A DNA stretch of 40,030 bases from a virus, in the IMG/VR virus record IMGVR_UViG_3300007734_000681, positions 1-40,030 of that record, one strand, 5' to 3'. The notes below the pieces were generated by a model. It saw only the letters and a list, made by a program, of their open reading frames with translations, was not told where the DNA came from and searched no databases. Below, in pieces: positions 34,183 to 40,030 of this stretch. The translations under genes were made by a program, and so were the position numbers. The stretch's first letter is position 1. The number at the start of each line of letters is the position of its first letter.

Positions 34183-35149
34183 AGAAAAGATTAAATCAAT
34201 TTTAGCCAAATTAAAGACTAAAAATGAAGCTAGCACAACAGGCACCGGTCCAGTTGCATCTGGTCCTGTTGCTGTTGGTGGCGATGCTGCTAGAACACCA
34301 TTTGCATTTAGTCGTCGTGGACCAGGAAACGTTAGAGCCGCAACACAATTAGGATATAAGTTGGCTAAACCTATCAAAAGAAGTCCTGGTTATAAGTTGG
34401 AAAATCAAATGTATAGTGGTCCAGCTTACGCAACACCCGCACAATCAATTGAATTAGGCGATACGTATACTGATGAAAATGGCTTGGTTCAACACAATGA
34501 TCCTGATATGGATCCTAATTTAATTGGGTATAAACAAGGTTCTTTACCTGTGACCGAAGGGTTCAATGGTCTTAAATACGAACAAGAAACCAAACCTGCT
34601 GCTCCTCAACCACAACCCGCACAACCAACTCAGCCCGCTCAACCTAAACAACCAGCATCTGTAGATTTAAAAACATACGATGTTCTTCCTGACTTCACTG
34701 CATTTGATACGAAACTAAAAGGTTCAACTGAAGCATTGAAGAACAATCTACAAAAGTCGATCCAAGACAAAATCTTGGGTAAGAAAATTGTGGTTAGAGC
34801 CAGCAAAGGATATAAACAGCCTGAAACAGATTATACAATCAATGTGACAGGTGTTGCAATTGATTATTATTATGATAGATACGTCATCATAATTATTGGT
34901 CGTGAAGAAAATAAACAAAAGGTAGCTAAATTCTTCATTAAACCAGGATTTAAACTTAAAATTTTAGGTAATGCTGATAATTTGAAGCCAAGGGATCAAT
35001 ATCAAGTTGCTAAATCAAAAGCATTAGTTGAACCAGAAAGTCAACAAAATGTTGTTCCATCAAACAAAATAACCGCTGATAAAGAGGATGTAACTACTCC
35101 CGATCAGGCTCAAAATACACAACCAGGAACAACACAACCTAAAGCTTAA
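34157..35149 (+). CDS. Head-module protein with Pro/Gln linker, possible prohead core protein
   Basis: About 330 aa. The start is uncertain: ATG at 34157 (chosen), an in-frame TTG at 34154 and an ATG at 34166 are all possible and all overlap the previous gene. The N-terminus is a basic amphipathic helix (MKQNLKEKIKSILAKLK), then an Ala/Gly-rich stretch, an arginine patch (FAFSRRGPGNVRAAT) and a Pro/Gln/Ala linker around residues 148-170. A folded alpha/beta domain follows at ~175-280 (KIVVRASKGYKQP, YYYDRYVIIIIGRE), and the tail is disordered. It was not recognised. Disorder, basic patches and position before the protease suggest a DNA- or core-associated internal head protein, but that is inference. 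Confidence 0.6.
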   Translation: MLKMKQNLKEKIKSILAKLKTKNEASTTGTGPVASGPVAVGGDAARTPFAFSRRGPGNVRAATQLGYKLAKPIKRSPGYKLENQMYSGPAYATPAQSIELGDTYTDENGLVQHNDPDMDPNLIGYKQGSLPVTEGFNGLKYEQETKPAAPQPQPAQPTQPAQPKQPASVDLKTYDVLPDFTAFDTKLKGSTEALKNNLQKSIQDKILGKKIVVRASKGYKQPETDYTINVTGVAIDYYYDRYVIIIIGREENKQKVAKFFIKPGFKLKILGNADNLKPRDQYQVAKSKALVEPESQQNVVPSNKITADKEDVTTPDQAQNTQPGTTQPKA

Positions 35150-35154
35150 CATAT

Positions 35155-35760
35155 ATGAAACAAGTACTGATAGATATTCTACCATTTGAATTCAAAAAAA
35201 CATCTTTAAATGAATCTCTTAAAGATGGAAAATTATACGTAACCGGCGTATTACAACGTGCCGATGCAAAAAACCAAAACGGCCGTGTATATCCAGAAGA
35301 TGTACTAAAAAGAGAAGCTGAAAAGTATATGCAAAATTTCGTTAAACAACGCCGTGCTATGGGTGAATTGGATCATCCAGAATCATCTGTTGTTAACTTA
35401 AAAAATGTAAGCCATAATATCGTAGATATGGGATGGGAAAATAAAGATTTGGTTGGTACCGTCGAAATTCTTCCTACACCAAGTGGTAACATATTAAAAG
35501 ATTTATTGCAATCCGGTATTCTTTTGGGTATTAGTAGTCGTGGATTGGGCAGTGTAAAGAAAGATATGAGAGAAGGAGCTGATGTTGTACAAGACGACTT
35601 CGACCTAATCGCATTTGATTTTGTAAGCAATCCAAGTACCCAAGGTGCTTTTATGTATCCACAAGGTAAAATCAACGAAGGCGTTGATCAACACAGAACA
35701 ATTATTAACCCATATAATAACGTTGAAAGAATTATCCACAACATTCTATCAGAACTATAA
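35155..35760 (+). CDS. Prohead maturation protease (gp21-like)
   Basis: A 201-aa protein, close to T4 gp21 (212 aa). The herpesvirus-type serine protease fold is recognisable by GELDHPESS with His74 and by GISSRGLGS with Ser127/Ser128 as the nucleophile region. NQNGRVYPEDVL and DFDLIAFDFVSNPS are further family blocks. The enzyme sits in the prohead core and cleaves scaffold, capsid and internal proteins after Glu in (L/I)-x-E sites. A self-site candidate is L18-N-E20|S near its N-terminus. It is flanked by core-like proteins and lies upstream of scaffold and capsid genes, as in T4. Its substrates probably include several N-termini in this window (see findings). Confidence 0.94.
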   Translation: MKQVLIDILPFEFKKTSLNESLKDGKLYVTGVLQRADAKNQNGRVYPEDVLKREAEKYMQNFVKQRRAMGELDHPESSVVNLKNVSHNIVDMGWENKDLVGTVEILPTPSGNILKDLLQSGILLGISSRGLGSVKKDMREGADVVQDDFDLIAFDFVSNPSTQGAFMYPQGKINEGVDQHRTIINPYNNVERIIHNILSEL

Positions 35761-35769
35761 TATTTATAA
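35758..35769 (+). promoter_or_regulatory. Candidate promoter word TAATATTTATAA
   Basis: One mismatch from TTATATTTATAA. It overlaps the stop codon of the protease gene and ends three bases before the ATG at 35773. Low confidence because the gap between genes is only 12 bases. Confidence 0.25.
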
Positions 35770-35772
35770 AGT

Positions 35773-36225
35773 ATGAAATTAAAACATTTACTAGAAAACT
35801 CTACTGAAGTAGCTTATAGCTCTCTCACCAAAGAAGAAAAATCAAAAATGGTTGGGGCTATTAAATCTTACAACGAATATCGCAAAGGATTAAAAGCCGA
35901 TTGTGTATATGAAACCGCACAAAAAATTATGGAGGCTGTTAATTTAGCAGAACGATATGCCATTAAAGAATGTGGCGATTGGATGCAAGCCAAAATGGTT
36001 GAACGTGATATGAAAGAAATCAAGAGAGATGCTTCTAAAATGTATGAAGAAGCTCAAAAGATGAAAGAAATTGAAAAACAACTTGAAATGTTGTATGAAC
36101 AAGTTGGTATGAGATTGGAACGTTATTTTGAAATTGCGGATTCAATGAGTGAAGCTCCGCAAGCTTATCAAACACAAGCACAAACAAGCAACGTTAGTAT
36201 CAATTCATCGGTACAGAATCAATAA
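35773..36225 (+). CDS. Small helical head-module protein, putative prohead core component
   Basis: This 150-aa protein begins M-K-L-K-H-L-L-E-N, with L-L-E resembling a prohead-protease site close to the N-terminus. Residues ~20-125 are almost entirely charged helix (KMVERDMKEIKRDASKMYEEAQKMKEIEKQLEMLYEQV), a long coiled coil, and then a Gln/Ser/Ala-rich tail. It directly follows the protease gene (12 bases) and precedes the scaffold, so an internal core or chaperone role is likely. No family was recognised. Its 3' end overlaps the converging minus-strand gene by 26 bases. Confidence 0.6.
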   Translation: MKLKHLLENSTEVAYSSLTKEEKSKMVGAIKSYNEYRKGLKADCVYETAQKIMEAVNLAERYAIKECGDWMQAKMVERDMKEIKRDASKMYEEAQKMKEIEKQLEMLYEQVGMRLERYFEIADSMSEAPQAYQTQAQTSNVSINSSVQNQ

Positions 36226-36658
36226 ATTTGATCATCGAATCAAAAGATTCAAAAACATATCTTCTATTTGCTTCTAGTACATAACCTTCGTCTGTTTTAT
36301 AGACGTAGGTTTTTCTTTTTTCGTTGATCATATCCAACGACGGAACTTCTATTTCCGAAAACATTCTGTATTCGTCGTCTATACGAAAGTTCATTTCACC
36401 CAATAGATCTATTTCTGTAAAATTCCACCCATTTGGGTTATCTATATCTTCAAGTTTATACATTTTTTCTTCTTCAAAATTATCATTATTGATGAAATTA
36501 ATTAACTTTGGAGATTTGTGCTTGTTATAACTATTATTCATTTCACGCACGTCCGGATTTGAATAAGCGTTTTCTTCGCCAGTTCTTTTTATGAACTTAT
36601 AATTATCTTTGGTAGAATTCATATGTTTAGAAAAGTTGGGATTAAAATTATAGGCCAT
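36200..36658 (-). CDS. Uncharacterised minus-strand protein, 152 aa
   Basis: Not recognised. It reads against the surrounding head genes. The first ~60 residues are Asn/Lys/Ser-rich and probably disordered. The second half looks like a compact beta-rich domain with many acidic and aromatic residues (WNFTEIDLLGEMNFRIDDEYRMF, TYVYKTDEGYVLEANRRY). Its ATG overlaps the end of the upstream minus-strand gene by 11 bases, so the two form a two-gene operon. Its 3' end overlaps the plus-strand 150-aa gene by 26 bases. It is kept as a real gene because the plus strand offers no better frame here and because of the clean coupling with its neighbour. Confidence 0.6.
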   Translation of the reverse strand: MAYNFNPNFSKHMNSTKDNYKFIKRTGEENAYSNPDVREMNNSYNKHKSPKLINFINNDNFEEEKMYKLEDIDNPNGWNFTEIDLLGEMNFRIDDEYRMFSEIEVPSLDMINEKRKTYVYKTDEGYVLEANRRYVFESFDSMIKFIDSVPMN

Positions 36659-37241
36659 AAGAGTTAATTCTATCTATAAAGTCTGCTAAGGCTTTTGTTT
36701 GTTCGTAATCTTTGTCTTTGTCTATACTAGTACTTAACATACTAAATATTTCTTTTTCAGGACGATCAGGATAAGTTCTTTGTACAAAACAGGCATAAAC
36801 AATTAAATTTTCATTTTTTTGATCTATTAATTTTTTAAACACATACTTTTTTGTACTGCCATTACTGAATATTTCAGTTTGCATTTGTGTGTTTTCTGGT
36901 GCATTTGGAATAAAATTGGTTTTTCCAAATCCACTAAATCCATTTTGCTTATTTTGAAATATCAACATTTCTTTTTTGATAAATGGAACTCCTTCGTTTT
37001 CTTTCAATACTTGGTTAAAAGATTTTCCTTTAATAATATCAAAATCACTCAGTGAGTATTCAGCTTCTTTGAGACTTTTTAATATTTCTTTCAATTTGGT
37101 AAAATGTTTAACACTACTTGGTTTTATAGTACGTGCCATTTTACGAACTTGTGGAGATACTTCTTTTGATTTAATTCCACCTTTTTGTAAGGCTCTTACC
37201 AATCTGAATAGTCTTGCTTGCTTTTCGCTTTGTGCTGGCAT
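36648..37241 (-). CDS. Minus-strand phage protein with conserved basic N-terminus (DUF3008-like)
   Basis: A 197-aa protein. The first ~50 residues (SEKQARLFRLVRALQKGG, SPQVRKMARTIKPSSVKHF) resemble a short basic phage domain that I recall as DUF3008. The label is from memory and was not checked. The remainder (~60-197) is an unrelated alpha/beta region (FIKKEMLIFQNKQNGFSGFG, NLIVYACFVQRTYP, KALADFIDRINSYGL). It is the promoter-proximal gene of a two-gene minus-strand operon inserted between protease and scaffold genes. A divergent AT-rich region of about 155 bases separates it from the scaffold gene. Its function is unknown. Strand and placement suggest an accessory gene acquired into the head module. 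Confidence 0.65.
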   Translation of the reverse strand: MPAQSEKQARLFRLVRALQKGGIKSKEVSPQVRKMARTIKPSSVKHFTKLKEILKSLKEAEYSLSDFDIIKGKSFNQVLKENEGVPFIKKEMLIFQNKQNGFSGFGKTNFIPNAPENTQMQTEIFSNGSTKKYVFKKLIDQKNENLIVYACFVQRTYPDRPEKEIFSMLSTSIDKDKDYEQTKALADFIDRINSYGL

Positions 37242-37245
37242 ATAT

Positions 37246-37257
37246 CAATAAATATAA
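37246..37257 (-). promoter_or_regulatory. Minus-strand copy of the TTATATTTAT promoter word
   Basis: Read on the minus strand, this is TTATATTTATTG, ending four bases before the ATG of the minus-strand gene at 37241. The orientation follows the gene it precedes, which strengthens the case for a directional signal. Confidence 0.4.
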
Positions 37258-37284
37258 AATATTTTGATATGTTTACATTTTTAA

Positions 37285-37296
37285 TTATATTTATTA
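37285..37296 (+). promoter_or_regulatory. Candidate promoter TTATATTTATTA for scaffold and capsid genes
   Basis: An exact copy of the word at 12095, in the divergent 155-base region and pointing toward the scaffold gene. If used, the mRNA would have a leader of roughly 90 bases, long for this genome. Confidence 0.45.
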
Positions 37297-37303
37297 TTCA
37301 AAT

Positions 37304-37320
37304 ACATCATTCTTTGATGT
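37304..37320 (+). promoter_or_regulatory. Small leader hairpin before the scaffold gene
   Basis: ACATCA and TGATGT form a perfect 6-bp stem with a five-base TTCTT loop, just downstream of the putative promoter at 37285. It could stabilise the 5' end of the scaffold-capsid transcript. The stem is short, so chance is possible. Confidence 0.3.
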
Positions 37321-37375
37321 GACAGCGATTTATCTTCTTTGGAGTTCTTCAATAGCTTCATAAACAAATAACAAT

Positions 37376-37383
37376 AAGAAAGG
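37376..37383 (+). promoter_or_regulatory. Purine-rich ribosome-binding site AAGAAAGG of scaffold gene
   Basis: A Shine-Dalgarno-like stretch 13 bases before the ATG at 37397. The spacing is longer than usual, but few other genes in the window have any such sequence. Confidence 0.4.
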
Positions 37384-37396
37384 CAGAAATATAATT

Positions 37397-38464
37397 ATGA
37401 GCGATCTATTAAAAGAAAGTATTGCGGATGCAAAGGCTGTTCGTGAAACAGCATTGGCAAATGCAAAAACCTTCCTTGAAGAAAGTTTTGCAAACAGCAT
37501 GAAAGAAATGTTTGCTGACAAACTCAAAGAAGAAATGGCAGAAGAAGGCGCCGAAGAAGAAGTCAAGATTGAAGAAAAGCTTGGATCTTCTAACATCGGT
37601 AAAGATGATGGTTTAACAGCTAAGACTACAAAACCAGTAAAACCATCGCCTGTTTCTAATAAAAACACAACTGCAGCAGGTAAACAAGAATTCGACGCAA
37701 AGCTTGAAGAAGAAGCTGCGGTTGAAGAAGGCACCGAAGTAACCAGTGAAGAACTAGATGAAATTCTAGCTGAATTGGAAACTGAAGTATCCGAAAAAAC
37801 AGAAGCTGACGAAGAAGCTTCTTCTGAAAAAGGCGACGACGTTGACGAATCTATTAATTTAGACGAACTTCTAGCAGAACTAGAAGCTGAAGATTCCGCT
37901 GCGCCAGCACCTGCTCCAGCACCAGTTGATCCAGCTGCTCCAGCACCTGTTGATCCAGCTGCTCAAGTACCAGCTGCTCCAGCTCCAGCACAAGTTCCAT
38001 CTCCATCTGAAGGAGAAGTTACTGCTGAAGAAATGGCAGAAGCTTTGGTTGCTATCAATGAAGAAAACGAATCTCTTAAGAAACAACTATCAGAAGCTCT
38101 AAGTACAGTTAAGTTTATGAAGGGCGTTCTATCTGAAACTAACCTATTGAATGCTAAGTTGCTTTATACCAACAAGTTGTTCAAGGGTAAGAGTTTGACC
38201 GAAGATCAAAAACTTAAGATCATTAACACTTTTGACTTGACCAAGAACATTCGTGAAGTCAAGTTGGCATATACAGTTTTAGCCGAATCATTTAATTCCG
38301 GTGCATCAGTTGTCAAGAAAAAGACAAATACAACTGCTCAAGCTATCACCGAAGGTTTGGCAAGCAAACCAGTATCATCTACTAAGCCTGATTCTACCAT
38401 TGTAGAACCTCAAGCTGAAGTGATGACTTCAAGATTCCAAAAACTCGCAGGAATCAAGAAGTAA
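37397..38464 (+). CDS. Prohead core scaffolding protein (gp22-like)
   Basis: A 355-aa acidic protein. The N-terminus M-S-D-L-L-K-E-S contains L-K-E|S, a possible protease site, then a helix (ANAKTFLEESFANSMKEMF). The middle is a long Glu/Ala-rich region and a Pro-Ala-rich linker (~residues 170-200). The C-terminal ~140 residues are the conserved part: ESLKKQLSEALSTVKFMKG, then TNLLNAKLLYTNKLFKGK and LTEDQKLKIINTFDLTKNI, which I recognise from T4-type scaffold proteins. Scaffold fills the prohead, templates capsid assembly and is then chopped by the protease. It sits immediately before the capsid gene as in T4. Codon use in the C-terminal part is the AAG/AAC/TTG style of highly expressed genes. 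Confidence 0.88.
   Translation: MSDLLKESIADAKAVRETALANAKTFLEESFANSMKEMFADKLKEEMAEEGAEEEVKIEEKLGSSNIGKDDGLTAKTTKPVKPSPVSNKNTTAAGKQEFDAKLEEEAAVEEGTEVTSEELDEILAELETEVSEKTEADEEASSEKGDDVDESINLDELLAELEAEDSAAPAPAPAPVDPAAPAPVDPAAQVPAAPAPAQVPSPSEGEVTAEEMAEALVAINEENESLKKQLSEALSTVKFMKGVLSETNLLNAKLLYTNKLFKGKSLTEDQKLKIINTFDLTKNIREVKLAYTVLAESFNSGASVVKKKTNTTAQAITEGLASKPVSSTKPDSTIVEPQAEVMTSRFQKLAGIKK
37916..37963 (+). repeat. Two 24-bp direct repeats in the scaffold gene
   Basis: Units 37916-37939 and 37940-37963 differ at one base and each encode PAPVDPAA. They lie in the Pro/Ala linker between the acidic middle and the conserved C-terminus, a likely recent in-frame duplication. Confidence 0.85.
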
Positions 38465-38503
38465 AATTAGTTTGCGAGTAAAAACCTAACAGTAATTAAA
38501 TAT

Positions 38504-38510
38504 AGAAAGA
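38504..38510 (+). promoter_or_regulatory. Ribosome-binding site AGAAAGA of major capsid gene
   Basis: A purine-rich site seven bases before the ATG at 38518. Together with the sheath and scaffold sites it suggests that the most abundant virion proteins use stronger Shine-Dalgarno pairing than the other genes. Confidence 0.45.
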
Positions 38511-38517
38511 TAAAAAT

Positions 38518-40030
38518 ATGAGTATGGATGTAAAAAGTCTATTGACAAACAATATGAATCCACAAGCCAAATTGATGGCTGAAACACGTGGACTACAATC
38601 AAAATGGGAAAAGACAGGCCTTCTAGAAGGTTGCGCTGGTGTCGAAAAGGCACATATGTCAATCCTATTGGAAAACCAAGCAAAGCAATTGCTTGACGAA
38701 GCAACCACAACTGGTACTTCCACCAGTTCTGAACAATGGGCTGGCGTAGCTCTTCCATTGGTTCGCCGTGTGTTTGCTGAAATCGCTGCGAAGGAATTCG
38801 TAAGCGTTCAACCAATGAACCTACCAGCAGGTCTAATTTTCTATCTAGACTTCAAGTATGGTACAACCGCTCCTGGTACCGATTTGCGTAACTTGAACAA
38901 TGGTAGTTCCGTAACTACCCGTGCTGGTAAGCAATTGAATGACAGTTTGTTCGGTGGTACAGGCAAGAAGTTGGGTTCAACCGATGACGCTGTACGTGGT
39001 CTATACGGACAAGGTGCTTATGCATATTCAATCCGTCCAGTAAGTAGCTCTGCTATTACACTCGCTAAGAGTGCAACCGCAACCGCAATTGGTAACACAA
39101 TTCAAACCGCTTCTTGGAACGACGTACAATTCGCTGCCGAATTGAGTTCTTCTGTAGTTGCTAAGAAGTTGTTCAAAGTTATCGTAAATCACGATGACAA
39201 CACTACTCCTGTAGTTGGTCAAGGATATATGTACAATGTTGATTTGAATGCAGTACGTTCATTCAACTTGATCTCAGCTTCCGCATTGCCAACTTCTCTA
39301 CAAAGCAGTGGTTTGGTATTGAACACCTACGCCAAAGCAATCAACACCGGTAGTTTGAGCAATCCATTCTATCAATCTGTATACATCGTATCCGCATCTA
39401 ACAGTGCATTCGGCGGTGCAGCAAGCAAGGTTAAGTTGATCTATAGCCTACAACCTACCGACAACCTACGTGGTGACTTCGAAGCTGGTAAGACAGCAGG
39501 TGAAGGTTCCGGTACCGCTGGTAACGTTGCTACACAAAGCATCGATACCGATATCAGTATCCCAGAAGTTAACTTGGTACTAAACAGCGAACCAATCGTT
39601 GCTAAGACCCGTAAACTAAAGGCAGTCTGGACCCCAGAATTGGCTCAAGACTTGAACGCATATCACTCTATCGATGCAGAAGCAGAACTTACTGCTCTAT
39701 TGAGTGAATATGTTTCTATGGAAATCGATCTAGAAATCCTAGAAATGTTGAACGAAGCCGTTGAAGGTGTAACTACCGAAGCTTGGTCCGCCCAAATTGG
39801 TGTTGAATTCAGCAAGGGATTGAATGCAACTACTGGTGAAGCAGTCTTCACACGTAATGCAAACAGTTCACCAAACCGTACTGCTTACGTAAAGAGCACT
39901 TGGTTCCAAACTCTTGGAAACAAGATTCAAAAAGTATCTAACACAATCCAAAAATTGACCCTACGTGGTGGTGCTAACTTCTTGGTCGTAAGTCCAGACG
40001 TAGCAACCATCTTGGAATCAATTCCATCAA
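38518..40030 (+). CDS. Major capsid protein (gp23-like), 3' end outside window
   Basis: The frame from ATG 38518 is open to the right edge (504 codons; T4 gp23 is 521 aa). Recognisable blocks are VALPLVRRVFAEIAAKEF, SVQPMNLPAGLIF, and KLKAVWTPELAQDL followed by YHSIDAEAELT, the diagnostic gp23 region near residues 366-390. The predicted maturation site is L59-D60-E61|A62, equivalent in place and form to the T4 site after residue 65. This would remove an N-terminal helical propeptide rich in Glu/Lys. The protein forms the hexamers of the shell. Codons are shifted strongly to AAG, AAC, ACC, CGT and TTC, as expected for a very highly expressed gene. There are 53 bases between the scaffold stop and this start. 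Confidence 0.96.
   Translation, partial: MSMDVKSLLTNNMNPQAKLMAETRGLQSKWEKTGLLEGCAGVEKAHMSILLENQAKQLLDEATTTGTSTSSEQWAGVALPLVRRVFAEIAAKEFVSVQPMNLPAGLIFYLDFKYGTTAPGTDLRNLNNGSSVTTRAGKQLNDSLFGGTGKKLGSTDDAVRGLYGQGAYAYSIRPVSSSAITLAKSATATAIGNTIQTASWNDVQFAAELSSSVVAKKLFKVIVNHDDNTTPVVGQGYMYNVDLNAVRSFNLISASALPTSLQSSGLVLNTYAKAINTGSLSNPFYQSVYIVSASNSAFGGAASKVKLIYSLQPTDNLRGDFEAGKTAGEGSGTAGNVATQSIDTDISIPEVNLVLNSEPIVAKTRKLKAVWTPELAQDLNAYHSIDAEAELTALLSEYVSMEIDLEILEMLNEAVEGVTTEAWSAQIGVEFSKGLNATTGEAVFTRNANSSPNRTAYVKSTWFQTLGNKIQKVSNTIQKLTLRGGANFLVVSPDVATILESIPS

Noticed and set aside
37321-37396. Small peptide gene in the scaffold leader
   Set aside because: No ATG-led frame of useful length was seen. It is better explained as an untranslated leader.
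37330-37734. Minus-strand 134-codon frame opposite the scaffold start
   Set aside because: It is the Ser/Ala-rich antisense of the Glu/Ala-rich scaffold N-terminus, an expected compositional artefact.
38486-38815. Minus-strand frame opposite the capsid gene start
   Set aside because: The plus strand encodes an unmistakable gp23 N-terminus here.

Overview
The window reads as a contiguous piece of a lytic, T4-like contractile-tailed phage (myovirus) genome. It is AT-rich and densely coded. It carries an almost complete T4-type head module on the right: terminase large subunit, portal, prohead protease, scaffold and major capsid protein. A tail sheath gene and a run of very large serine/threonine-rich virion proteins lie to its left. 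No tRNA, integrase, IS element or CRISPR array was seen, and no gene-free stretch exceeds about 160 bases. The host cannot be named. Most genes lack a Shine-Dalgarno sequence and have A/T-rich leaders, which is compatible with Bacteroidota but does not prove it.

Layout. (1) 1-12.4 kb, all plus strand: tail-fibre or baseplate-type proteins, including a DNRLRE-like protein cut by the left edge, a 1541-aa protein with a LamG-like region and a Gly-Thr-Ser repeat, and an 858-aa FG-GAP beta-propeller protein. (2) 12.4-17.1 kb: a recombination/replication cassette of RuvC-like resolvase, TOPRIM primase and a single-chain Mre11-Rad50 (gp47-gp46) fusion. (3) 17.1-22.2 kb: a sugar-modification cassette of an FkbM methyltransferase, a two-domain glycosyltransferase, and a GT4 glycosyltransferase fused to an Aah/TibC-like O-heptosyltransferase domain with a four-cysteine finger. 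(4) 22.3-26.25 kb: an enlarged (1322 aa) tail sheath, closed by a strong GAAA-tetraloop terminator. (5) 26.3-29.1 kb: four genes whose products share a T4-like capsid-targeting N-terminus (M-I-x-L-x-x-I/L-L-x-E). Three of them resemble a flavodoxin/FMN reductase, a J-domain co-chaperone and a nucleotidyltransferase/ligase. (6) 29.1-40.0 kb: the packaging and head module, interrupted by two minus-strand genes, ending in a major capsid gene cut by the right edge.

How it fits together. The terminase fills a shell built from portal, scaffold and capsid protein. The gp21-type protease would mature the shell and might also clip the targeting peptides of the region 5 proteins, making them candidates for packaged, injected internal proteins. 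The sugar cassette sits between fibre and sheath genes and could decorate the Ser/Thr-rich virion proteins or the host surface. A recurring AT-only word, TTATATTTATWA, sits upstream of several virion genes on both strands and is a candidate phage promoter element.
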